From NCBI GenBank assembly GCA_036583965.1, contig JAZBQD010000001.1, positions 29,422,597 through 29,486,596 of the forward strand: 64,000 nt of DNA, given 5' to 3'. The position numbers were made by a program, and so were the translations under genes. Of the stretch, positions 25,136 through 35,244 are shown piece by piece. The stretch comes from Prunella strophiata (taxonomy: Eukaryota > Chordata > Aves > Passeriformes > Prunellidae). Positions within the stretch are counted from its first letter, which is position 1, and every line of letters begins with the position of its first letter. The notes beneath the pieces are model-generated. The model saw nothing but the letters and a program-made list of their open reading frames with translations, had not been told where the DNA came from and searched no databases.

Positions 25136-27529
25136 TCCTAAAACCTTTTTAAAACCAGAGAAACTGTAAATGAAGACAGTATTCTGTTCACACATTTTTA
25201 CTTTCAGCAGAAGAATATATCTGGTTTTCTTCCTCTGTTTCTCTTTTTTAAGATTTTAAGTAAAATGTGGAACTTATTATGGATGTACAGCATTTCACAA
25301 AGGATAGAGGCAAAAGTGTCAGTAACTCTGATACTTGGAAATAATTAATATAAATGCATAAATTAAAATATCTGTATACACTTCATGAAAATATGTAAAC
25401 CTAAACACAACTAAGGGACAGCTCTTAATATTTTTTTTTTATCAGGTGTTAATAATAACAATATTAACTAAATAAAATTTCATCAGAATAATGTGTTTTT
25501 TTAATTGAATTATTTGTAAAGCATTCAAAAGTCCTGATCCAAAAGCAAGCCTATAAATTTTGATAAGCTCAGATTTCTGATTCTGGCTCAACTTTTTCTG
25601 AAAATATAAAGTCAATGCTATTGAATCTCATTTTTATTGTTTTTTCTGGGAGCCTGAAGTGCATTAGGTGCCTCACAGGCTAGGAAAGAGACTGGAGTCA
25701 GTCTCAAAATGCTTCCAACCTAAACACACAAATTTGATTAAGAGTTTGGAGGGTGGACTCAATGCAAAAACAAGAAAATAGTGTTCAGCTGGTCTCTGGA
25801 TGGGGAATATTTCACACTTGCAAAAGATGTTGTAGTTATTGCAGTAAGGAGAAGACAACATGAAAAATGCCAGCAGGAAGAAATTCCAGGTTCTGGAAGT
25901 GAGAAAGTAGAGAGGAAGAAGTCTTGAATTCCCAAAAATTGTCCTAACATTTGTAGTAATAATAATAATAATAGTCAGTGAGTAAATTGAGGCAAGAAAA
26001 AGCATAACACCACTGTATTTTATAGTGTCTGCCTATGTATAGTAACATACTTTTGACAGGAAACCTGTGAAAATCCCAGACACACATACAGACCCAAGAC
26101 AAGGCTATCTCCACATTTGGAGCTTTAGGAAAATACATATTTATGCTGCTGAGGAATATGGATATGAAAAGCCAGCAGAAATGCTGGGGGCCAAGGTTTT
26201 TAGAAGATATAACCCATATCTCTCAATCAGATCATGACATTCTACAAATTACATCCTGTATATAAAGACACAGTCAGAAGTTTTAATATGGATACCATAG
26301 ATCCCTGACACACTATTTTCTAGATCAAAATTGTTCAATCTCCTTTCTTTCCCTCGAGTTTCTTTGGATGTCTATCAACATACTTATTAGGGATCTGATC
26401 TAATCCCCAGTGACACATCTGGTGTGGGTGGCACTCATTAGAATATGCTCTCCAATAAATGATCTGCTGAGGTTATGACAAAATAAATGCTTATTTTCAT
26501 TATCAGTCACTTACTCCCTGCCACTTCAAATGCACATCCTCCCAGGTATGGCTTCAATCCAAACTGACATCTGAATTACAGTCAAGTGTGATGCCAGATT
26601 TTAGTTGATAACATGCAAGTGCACATGTAAAAGTGGAAGACAGACACAGATATTTACAATATAGAAACAGCCTCAGAGGTGAGGGTAACCAAAAGGGAAT
26701 AGCACAATTAATTACTTAACTGGAGAGTTTGTAAGAAAAAGACAAGAAGAGAAAAATAATAACAAATAAATAGCAGCAGTTTGAAGAGCCTAGCTATGAA
26801 CATTTTAAGAGTCCCACCTACCAGTGGGAACAAAGAACAGAAAGAGAGTGGTAAGACCTAACTGGCTTCATTATTGGATTGTCCAGCAATCTGTTAGCAA
26901 TATGTACACCTGATTTCATGCAAAGCCTACATCTGTCTTTCTGAAGCTTGTCAGAAACCAGAAAAGTGATGCAAAGAAAGGATTATCAGGGTGTGTGTTT
27001 GTAGATCTGTGGTTACCATTAGTAGGGAAAGCTGGACATGCTGAAAATAACTATATGATTCTTTTTGACATGAAACTAAAAGTAATGAAAGAATGTTTAC
27101 AGTATGACTCCTTCTCATAAGGCAGAAAAATTATGATCTAAGCTATATGACAGATGTCAAGAAAATTGATGTGTGGTTTAGGAAGATGCTTTTAATGACA
27201 TGCTTGCAGCAGTTGGAAACAAACTGTCAGACAAGCAGCAATTCTTTTTACTGCAGACCAGCCCAAGGAAATGGAAGTTCTGCCTTGGTAAATACTGAGG
27301 GGCAGAAAGATTTGCCTTACCCCAAGCAAACAACTTTCCTAACACTGAGAGAAAAATTTTCAGAGTTAAAGTTTTCATCTTTATCATCTTCAGTGTTCTG
27401 TGTGCAGTGGTACATGTTAAACTATCAGTCAAATGCTTTGGACCATGCATGGTATTTTACTCTTCAGTGATAGGCATGCCCTGCCACTATGCTTCAAATT
27501 CCTCAGTGAGTGGATAGGTAATACTAGAT
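25136..27529. other. Unique non-coding stretch with a TAA microsatellite
   Basis: Nothing recognised except short simple repeats: a T run near 25,432 and five TAA units at 25,957-25,971. Minus-strand frames at 25,673-26,138 are coding shadows of AT-rich sequence, and one runs straight through the TAA repeat. Confidence 0.55.
25957..25971 (+). repeat. (TAA)5 microsatellite
   Basis: Five uninterrupted TAA units followed by TAG. Short but clear simple repeat. Confidence 0.9.
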
Positions 27530-27638
27530 CCTACAGTTTAGAAACCAAGGCATTGAGAGACTAAAGGACTTGCCAAGGTCATACACCAGTTGAGCCCAGT
27601 CTCCCAAGTCTCATCCAATGCCCTAATTACAAGATCTT
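27530..27638 (+). mobile_element. Ancient MIR-like SINE fragment, plus strand
   Basis: The stretch contains, in order, GAAACCAAGGCATTGAGAGA, then GGACTTGCCAAGGTCATACA, then TCTCCCAAGTCTCATCCAATG and CCCTAATTAC. The order and spacing match the core and 3' part of MIR-type tRNA-derived SINEs, where a 'gaaactgaggc...' motif leads to 'gacttgcccaaggtcacaca' and then a 'cagtgc-ctaaccac' tail. The copy is heavily diverged, as expected for an element that predates birds. The alternative is a distant L2-type tail that shares this 3' module. No target-site duplication can be seen. Confidence 0.6.
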
Positions 27639-27692
27639 TGTTTCCCTTTGTAGTGAAACAGGAGATTTACCTGGTGTGCTGTTGTGTTTGAG

Positions 27693-27718
27693 GTAAGAAA
27701 CCCCACAGGGTTTCTTAC
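27693..27718. repeat. Perfect 11-bp inverted repeat, 4-nt loop
   Basis: GTAAGAAACCC (27,693-27,703) and GGGTTTCTTAC (27,708-27,718) are exact reverse complements separated by CACA. The stem does not extend outward. It lies about 55 bp downstream of the MIR-like fragment. If transcribed, either strand would fold into a short stable hairpin. It is too short for a typical microRNA precursor, and no function is claimed. Confidence 0.92.
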
Positions 27719-28650
27719 AAAGTAGGCTGAAAATATGGCAGGGAAGAAAGCAGAGGAGCAGGGGGTTTGCACTCAGTTCCTTCATGACCCAGGGTGCTGT
27801 GCTAAGAGGAACTACTGAGGCACTTAAGGCAGTAAAATTAAGTAGAACTATGGCAATCTCTAGAGATTCTCAACAGGGCAGTAGTTGGACCAAATGACTC
27901 TCTGATGTAGCATGAGAGCTGAGATCTTCCTTCAGATTTCAACTTCTCTATTTTAATAAGTTAAACTCTATACCATGGTAAACAGACTAGAATTCCCAAT
28001 CCTTAGTTAATTCTGCAAATTCTTATATTTCTCCTCGTTCCAGATGCAGTTGGTGTTTTCCTTGGTTTCCTTTCCTAGTTAATAAATTAAAATGCTACAG
28101 CACAATCTCAAATAGATGGCAGTACTTCAGAGACAGGTGACTTCCCCAGAAAGCTTGGCAGTAACACACAATCCTTGGAGATGGAAACAATTATTTAAAT
28201 ATGTTGTTATCTTTAAAAGAAAACCAGTGCATGATTTCTTGAGACCTTTTTGCATCAGGTTTGTTCTCAAGTCTCTTCTCACCTAATATTTCAGGACCTT
28301 TACTTTCCTTCAGAAGGCAAAGTTTCCCTTCCTTTCTCACAGCATATTTTTTATTTCTTAGCAGATGCTGGACCATCCAGTACAGATCAACTCCCCCTTA
28401 TGATGATCTCTGCACGGGCTCTCCCATAAAGACAATTAACAGATCTTGAGAGTTAAAAGTTATTCAAGGCAAGCAACCAGTGAAAGTCAGCAGCGAAAGA
28501 AGTAGGACTTGAAATATTTCAATTTAACAAGAAGTTACAAATACAGTATACAAATACCTACAAATAGGTAGTCAGTAGGTCTGTATTGTAGACCATGAGA
28601 TCAAGTCTGGAATGCAGTTTTCTCCTCATGTCTTCTTGTTTTTCTCTCTA
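27719..28650. other. Unique non-coding stretch before the T-tract array
   Basis: No gene or repeat recognised. The last 30 bases (about 28,620-28,650) are pyrimidine-rich and lead directly into the first T15 tract of the array. Confidence 0.55.
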
Positions 28651-28953
28651 TTTTTTTTTTTTTTTGAAAGAGAACACATAATAGCAATGCATTTTTTTTT
28701 TCAAAGAATATCTTCGTTGCAATTTTTTTTGAACACATAATAGCAATGCATTTTTTTTTTTTTTTGAAAGAGAACACATAATAGCAATGCATTTTTTTTT
28801 TTTTTTTTTTTTTTTGAAAGAGAACACATAATAGCAATGCATTTTTTTTTTTTTTGAAAGAGAACACATAATAGCAATGCATTTTTTTTTTCAAAGAATA
28901 TCTTCGTTGCAATTTTTTTTTTTTTTTTTGAAAGAGAACACATAATAGCAATG

Positions 28954-29003
<50 letters not shown>

Positions 29004-29227
29004 AAAGAGAACACATAATAGCAATGCATTTTTTTTTTTTTTTTTTTTTTTTTTTTGAAAGAGAACACATAATAGCAATGCATTTTTTTTTTTTTTTGAA
29101 AGAGAACACATAATAGCAATGCATTTTTTTTTTTTTTTTTTTTTGAAAGAGAACACATAATAGCAATGCATTTTTTTTTTTTTTTGAAAGAGAACACATA
29201 ATAGCAATGCATTTTTTTTCTTTTTTT
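28651..29227 (-). repeat. 11-copy array of a 26-nt unit separated by T8-T47 tracts
   Basis: Ten complete copies of a 26-nt unit begin GAAAGAGAACACATAATAGC and end AATGCA, at 28,666; 28,766; 28,816; 28,856; 28,930; 29,003; 29,057; 29,098; 29,145 and 29,186. An eleventh lacks its first six bases (28,731-28,750). The units are identical; only the T tracts vary (about 15, 10/8, 15, 24, 14, 10/17, 47, 28, 15, 21, 15, 8). A second 21-nt motif, CAAAGAATATCTTCGTTGCAA, interrupts twice (28,702-28,722 and 28,892-28,912), each time after a unit and exactly T10. Read on the minus strand, each unit ends CTCTTTC and is followed by an A tract, so the array resembles a chain of short polyadenylated segments. 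Identical units with variable homopolymers suggest recent expansion by slippage or unequal exchange. Minus-strand frames through the array (up to 203 codons) are lysine-rich artefacts, since all frames of the unit lack stops. Tract lengths may be inaccurate in the assembly. Confidence 0.97.
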
Positions 29228-29721
29228 AAAGGACTACTTTAGCTTGGAGGAAGTAAATAAATGCTCTATGCTTGAATCTGCATTTTAATGGCAGTCTCTG
29301 TACCACAAATGAGCCTCTGATCATAGCTATGATCTATTATTATGTACCACTGAAAGTTCATTACTTCAATGTGTAAAACATGGATTAAAATGTGACAGAA
29401 AGCAACAAATCAAGTCAAACTGGACTAAATGTTAGTGTAAACAGGATAAAAATAAATCCTTTGAAAATTAAAACCTACTTTCTTAGCTTTGAGGTTTATT
29501 TTAGTTTGCTGTAATTTTTGTGCAGTGAACATTTCTTTTGGGGCAAAATCCATTTCCTAATAAGTTTACATAATGCATATTTGCAGTCAGAAAATGATAA
29601 TGCAGAATGACTTTTACTATTTAAGAAATGGAGTACATCTAGCTGGCTATCATTTCAGATGTAAAATCTTCTTGACCACAGGCAAAATATCTCATTTATA
29701 GATTGCAGTAAGTGGAGGGTG
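29228..29721. other. Unique non-coding stretch after the array
   Basis: No recognisable feature. The sequence returns to ordinary AT-rich composition immediately after the last T run. Confidence 0.55.
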
Positions 29722-29822
29722 AGTCCTGTGGTCATAGTACAAGATGCAAGGAGTAGAGTCCAAGGCCATATTCCAAGCTGTGTCACACCACTCACAGGTG
29801 AAAATAAACAAGTCACAAGCTC
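29722..29822 (-). mobile_element. Ancient MIR-like SINE fragment, minus strand
   Basis: The plus strand shows GTCCTGTGGTCATAGTACAAG, then GAGTAGAGTCCAAGGCC, ATTCCAAGCTGTGTCA and ACAAGTCACAAGC. This is the order seen in the reverse complement of MIR-type SINEs ('...tggttagagcac...', 'agtcc', 'attccagctctgtcact', 'caagtcac'). It is highly diverged and interrupted, so family assignment is tentative. Confidence 0.48.
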
Positions 29823-31879
29823 ACATATTTAAGCATTACTATTGATTATCATTATAAACTGTAATTTTCTGGACCAGAACATGAAAAGTAGATATTGCAT
29901 ATTTTACATAGGTCTCGCAGTACCTGGGAATTACTTGATGCTACATTTTTATGAAAAAGGTAAATATGCCTGGGATATGTTAGTTTTAGTCTTTCCAGAA
30001 GAACAGGGGAAGTATAAATTGCATTGTGCAAAGTATAATGCATAGGGAGAAATTACTCTGCTGTGCTGCATCATCCATGTTCAAGAAAGTATGCAAAAGG
30101 TATGCAGAAAGGTTTTAGCATGACTAGGAAGTGACATGAAAATACCCTTCCCAGGAAGTTGAAGAGAGCTGAGATGGTTTCTTTATTTGAAAATTAACAT
30201 ACTTATGATTATGGTCCATCAAAGACATCAACTTTGATCAAGAGCTGAGCTTTCAATGCTTTGGTTCACAACTAGTATAAGAACAAAGAGCAGCAAACTA
30301 GACAGAAAAGTTTGGACAGAAAGACGTTTCAGCCACTGGAGAAATGAAGATTTCTATTGCAGCAAAAAATCTGGTTTAAAGATGGAGTTTGGTGAGGGTT
30401 TATGCTGCTGCTGTTTTAGTGGCAGAGTGGATTTGGTGACCCAGAAGTTCTGTTCCTGCCAATGATGCAATTTGCTCTGTAAAATCACCTTAAGTCCTGA
30501 AATCAGGCTAATGTTGTGCTAGTTTCCTCTGAATAAAACAGTCACCAACATTTGAGACAAGTGTTCAAATCCTTCAGTGTTGACAACTATAATCATATCC
30601 TACCTCATTAAATCAAAAAATGGGTTTGCACTAACTCAGCAATACAGAAAATTAGTTACACCATTTATTAGGCACTTTATTTAATTCAGAGAGATTTCTA
30701 ATTCTGAAGGATCTACCAATATGCAGATATTCACTAAACTCATTATGGCAGTATAAGTATTTTCCTAAATCACTATTTAATAAGGTTAAGGAAAATTTGT
30801 AACGTAATATGGAGTTTGCTTTGTCAGTACTCCATCACCTTGGGCAGATGTACATGAGATATAATTTCTAGAATACTCATTATTTCACAAAACCCTCAAC
30901 GTCGCTACTAATAGTCGAGATTTTACTCTCAAATAGGTTTGTAAAGATTTTGTCTAATATAAAAATGACTGAAGTCAATAGGAAGACTCCAAAACTCCAT
31001 AAGATTCAGAATAATACTAGGAAGGGCTTTTATTAATGCTGGTTTTCCTTTTTTGCCTTTTTTTTTTAAACCATGAGTAGAGAGCTATTAACATAAGTTC
31101 CATTACACTAGCTGATATACTGAGGCAAGAAACAGTGATATGTGTTTTTGAGAGTGATTATTGTTTGATGGAATTGTTCTACATTGTTTATGTTAAGCTT
31201 TCAGTTGATGCTTGCAGATTTAATTTATGGAAAATGCCTAGAGTGTTTGACAGATGCTATAAAATCAAAATGAAATAATTAACTTGTAATGAGAATAATA
31301 GGTCTAAGGACAAAGACACTGAAAAGAACAACAAAGTGATTCAAGGTGGGGATAGCAGGGAAAGCAGTAGGCTCCATATAATTAGAGTTTTCAAAAGATG
31401 ACTGAAGAGTGAACTCATTGCAAAGGCTTTCTAAATGTAAAAAAAAGACATTACAGAGTGAGGTAGAATATGGAGGTTCGAGTATTTAGTTGGTTAAATG
31501 TCAAAAAACCTGACCACGTGTGAAGATTTACCTCTGGAACAAACTATTATAGCTAAAAGAGACTCATTTGATAGGTTCAAATGAAGACAGGAAGTCTTTC
31601 TTGAACAAAACCAGGTTAAAATAAATGAATTACTTAACTGACTCCACCAAAACATGTAAAGCACAATGGTCTGTGAAATACAAAAGGTGAAATTCTAAAG
31701 TAATACTATAAGGGAGCACTGTAATCACCTCTTGTGTAAAACAGGTATTGTGACAACCAGATAATAGAAAGATTAAGGTGCTAATAAATTAGTCTATGAC
31801 CTACCCAATTTATGTGCCTCTTTAAATGTAGGACTGCCCTTTTAACAGGATCTGGGCAGTAAGTTGCATAACTCTGTAA
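29823..31879. other. Unique non-coding stretch
   Basis: No gene or transposon recognised. Overlapping frames on both strands at 29,842-30,045 and a 69-codon frame at 30,256-30,465 show no family motifs. Confidence 0.55.
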
Positions 31880-32320
31880 TTTTTCTCCCCCATCCCACAT
31901 TCACAAACAGAACCATGCTTGTTTGATAGCCACAGTAAACTCAAATAGGAGGCGAACTGCTGATGCAGTCAGCATGGCAGATATTTTAGTTTCTTCACAA
32001 TAACCTCGAGGCAGAGCTTGAAGACAATGTAGTGGAATTTGTTAAATAATACAAAATGACAGGGAGGCTACCATCACACAGCAATTGTACCCTACGGTTC
32101 TTAAGAGGCACGAGGCAGAACCAAATGCCTCCCTGACCCCTGTGGGCACGATTATTTTGTAATAACCATGCCCACACCCTGCAGCTGCTGTTTGCCTTAT
32201 GAAATATATATCACTGTCCTGTGGTGAAGAAAGAAATTGTCATTCTTTACTAATTAAAAACACAAAAGGTGGCAGTTAAGCTCGTAATTAACAGCTCTAG
32301 TAGACCTAACATTTGAAAAG
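31880..32320. other. Candidate conserved non-coding or structured island
   Basis: Six CpGs occur at about 31,953, 32,007, 32,095, 32,111, 32,149 and 32,283 in an otherwise CpG-poor setting, and TAAT-type motifs (TTACTAATTAAAA, CGTAATTAAC) cluster at 32,248-32,293. Two inverted-repeat structures sit side by side. In the first, CAGGGAGGC (32,060-32,068) is complementary to GCCTCCCTG (32,127-32,135), with an inner stem GGTTCT/AGAACC (32,096-32,101 and 32,117-32,122). The second is an imperfect hairpin at 32,141-32,176. The features are visible directly; conservation and function are inference. Candidates are a developmental enhancer bound by homeodomain factors, a structured non-coding RNA, or chance. 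No open frame of note lies here. Confidence 0.35.
32141..32176. repeat. Imperfect 16-bp inverted repeat, 4-nt loop
   Basis: TGTGGGCA (32,141-32,148) pairs with TGCCCACA (32,169-32,176), and the inner TTATT (32,152-32,156) pairs with AATAA (32,161-32,165) around a TTGT loop. Between them are one G-C pair and two mismatches, giving 14 of 16 positions paired. The 8-bp outer arm is GC-rich. It follows directly on the 9-bp stem at 32,060-32,135. Confidence 0.88.
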
Positions 32321-34770
32321 ACTAGTCCAGTAAAATCTACTGGCTCTTCTACCTCAGATGGGTCTGAGACATCAGTGTCTGTTATGTCCTAGTAACACAT
32401 GAGATTAATCTTAGTCTGGCTTTCCAAAGCTGGGCCCTGTGGCTTTCCAGGGTGCTCTGTAGTTCTTTTCAATACAAGGCTCCTTTACACCTTAGAAAGC
32501 AATGAAAAAAAAAAAAAAAATCTCCTGTTTTATTGTATCCTTAAAGCATGGAAGGATAAATCTCTATAGTGGAAGAATAAAAAATAGAGTCATCATAAGC
32601 AAGAGAGACAAAATGCTCCCAAGTCCTTCCTGGCTTTCCTAAGTAGATTCAGTCCTCTGGAAACATTGCCATTCCCTTACTGTTTTACAAAGTTCAGTAA
32701 GGGCATGTTGATGTGAACAAGGACCAGCTAGCAAGTTGCAGGCAACTGCAAGCATTGTTAGGCAACCAATAGCTTGCAGCTGGGCTGGGCAAGGAGGAGC
32801 CACCTCCTGTACATCAGTGGCTCAGTAACTTCTGTTGTTTGCATGGCTCCCCTTGACCCTTTTGTCTGCTTATTCAATTTGTTTGTAAAAAGTATTCTGT
32901 TAGATGCTGTTTTCCTCCTGCTGTACAGTCAAAGTGGGATTCTTTTACATAGGAAAAGCAAGTGAGTTTATATCTCTGGGATCATGATGTCTGTGCTACA
33001 CAGAATAAAATAGAAAATAGAATTAATCTAGGAAAAACTTTCCATATCATCTAGAAACACATAATAGCAGTGTGAATATATAGATCAATCAGTAAGAAGA
33101 GGAAGGGGAGAGATGTTCTTTTTTTGCCACAAAGTAGAAGTCTTGTCTCAAAACAAGCATTTGAGATGCAATTCTTACTGTGGTGAAAAAAGACCTGACA
33201 TAACAAGAGTTGTGTAAACAGAGTTGCTTGAGGGTGTCGTTGCCATTGCTGGCATATGGCAGCCCCCTATTTCATATAAAATAATTAAGCTCACAGAGTT
33301 GATACAAATCTGTTGCCCTCAATAAATTCTTACAAAAGTAAGACATGGAGTTATATGATTGCCCATTTGGGAAAATCCAGACTCAGCCAGCTGAAGCTAT
33401 TTGTTCAGGTAACACATACAAACACCACAGCCAAACAATACCAGGGCACAATAGGAGCTAACAGGACTACTTTCTAATGCTGCTCTTCAAAATTCCCTTC
33501 ATCAAATCATAATAAAGCTTCTCTGCTACTACAGTTCATTACAAACTATACAACCTCTCTTTGTAGTCTGAGAGCTGCTTTTAATTCATCAGATTTAATC
33601 TTTCAAATGAATACCAAGTTTTCCCCCTCCTCAGCCATTCTTGTAGTTTCTTAGATAACTTACAATCTCTAATGGAGCATTGCATACAGAGAAGCTTTCT
33701 CCCTAATCAAGTTTTTGAAAATTACACCAGGCACCTTTTAGACCTAAAGAAAAAGAACAACAACAACTTTGCTTGATGGAAAGAGCACCCAATTTTATAA
33801 CAACCTAACTCAATGATCCATGACAAATCATGGTCACCAAAGGGAAACCTGTGACTAGCTTCCCCAGCTTTTAAGAGGACAATTGCCTGGGAACCCTTTA
33901 CTCCCTAATAGAAGCAAGACTTGAGAGACTCTGTTTAATAGTGCTAACAGGTTAACTCAAACATACACCCTATCTGCCCATGTATAGCAGCTCAAAAGGA
34001 AAATATGAAAGCACTTTCTGCAAAGTTTGAAGTTAATAAAGGGAGAAAAAGCAAGAAAAGGAATCTATTTTTTTTTTAACTCTTGTTTTCCCCTGCTGTC
34101 CCTCTCAAGATATCTAACCCTTAATAGGAACCAAATTGACCCCTCTGAGCACCTCCCTTTTACAGAGTGCTGAGGAACTACTTAATTCTTGACAGCTGGG
34201 TCAGCCCAGAGCCTGGAAATCCCTGTGCTTAGGGGATGCAGCTGCAGACTTCCCCCCAGTCAGGGGGAGTGTTAACTCTTTCCAGAACCTGCTCCAGCAA
34301 AATCCATGCACAGTGTCTGCTTGTAAAACAAGATTGAGCTGTGCATAGGATGAAATTCTGAAGTGCTTTGTAAATACCCTGTTAGGGAAGTATTTCTTCA
34401 CTCTATATCACTGGGAATCTTCCTCAAAGAAAGTGTCTCACATTTTTTCTCCCTCAAATTTAACATTTTCTGAGAGACTAGTTTATACTGTTTTGTACTC
34501 ATGGTATTTAGCTGAAATCCAGCCATGCTGATTAATAAATTAGTCAAATATGTAATACTAAAGTCTCTGTACTACTCATATTTGTAGAAGATACTATTTA
34601 AATCCATAAAACTCAGAGGAGTTAATGACAAAGTGATATTGAATCAAATTAGCAACCTAGGGGCTAAATTTGCCTAGATCCATTGCTCCATTAAACCTTC
34701 TAACTGTGTGAGGTTACATGTCAATTAAGCAGTCTAGCCTATTTAATGGTATGAAAAACAAAGTTGGATT
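32321..34770. other. Unique non-coding stretch
   Basis: No gene or transposon recognised. A16 lies at 32,505-32,520 without a recognisable retroposed body. The section 33,200-34,060 is evenly AT-balanced, repeat-free and rich in short ATTA/TAAT-like words. It could contain conserved non-coding sequence, but nothing direct shows this. Confidence 0.5.
32505..32520 (+). repeat. A16 homopolymer
   Basis: Sixteen consecutive A. Upstream sequence shows no recognisable retroposed gene or SINE body. Confidence 0.95.
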
Positions 34771-35244
34771 GTGAAGCCAGCAGCTGAGCTGAGGTGTTTG
34801 AAGGAGAGCTGTCTCATTTACTCATTTGGTCATGGCACAAGTGCAATAGGAAGAATGCCTCTCCCTCTTCACATCTTGCTGTGTGCCCAGGCTGGCTGCA
34901 AACACCCCAGGAGCATTTTTCCTCCATGCACAGCATACTGTATATACCTTCCCACAGTGGTGGTGCAGGGGCAATCTCTGTCTGTGATTCCATGGGCTCT
35001 CTGGGCCATGATGACAAGCCAAAGGCACACAGATATGGTGGCCACAACCCACTGCATTCATTCAGCCATGCTGCAGGAAGCATTAGGGGCCACTGGGCCC
35101 ACTTCTCCCACTGGCACAGTTACAGAACCTACTCTCAGTTATGAGCAAGAATGCTGTAGACTGAGATGCTGCCATTTACTGCATCCAGACAAAACTCCTG
35201 TGCCTCCACGCAGTCATGTTCAAGGCTGGGAGATGAAGGAATAG
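34771..35244 (+). other. Unexplained 157-codon open frame, probably not coding
   Basis: An ATG-started frame of 157 codons runs in a locally GC-richer segment. A second plus frame (34,794-35,144) and three minus frames (within 34,814-35,083) are also open over the same DNA, so the openness reflects low stop density. The predicted protein is rich in Cys, His, Pro and Ser without a spaced zinc-binding pattern, signal peptide or membrane span that I recognise. No intron boundaries or codon-usage signal support an exon. A GC-rich non-coding segment is the simpler reading. Confidence 0.15.

Noticed and set aside
28601..29212. 203-codon lysine-rich frame (and two other long frames) on the minus strand
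   Set aside because: They are translations of the T-tract array. The 26-nt unit lacks stops in all three frames and the A tracts read as polylysine, so any phase stays open. Not a gene.
28651..29227. CRISPR-like array
   Set aside because: The spacers are pure T tracts of uneven length, the host is an animal and there are no cas genes. The regular-unit look is only superficial.
32505..32520. Poly(A) tail of a processed pseudogene
   Set aside because: No recognisable coding or UTR sequence upstream and no target-site duplication.
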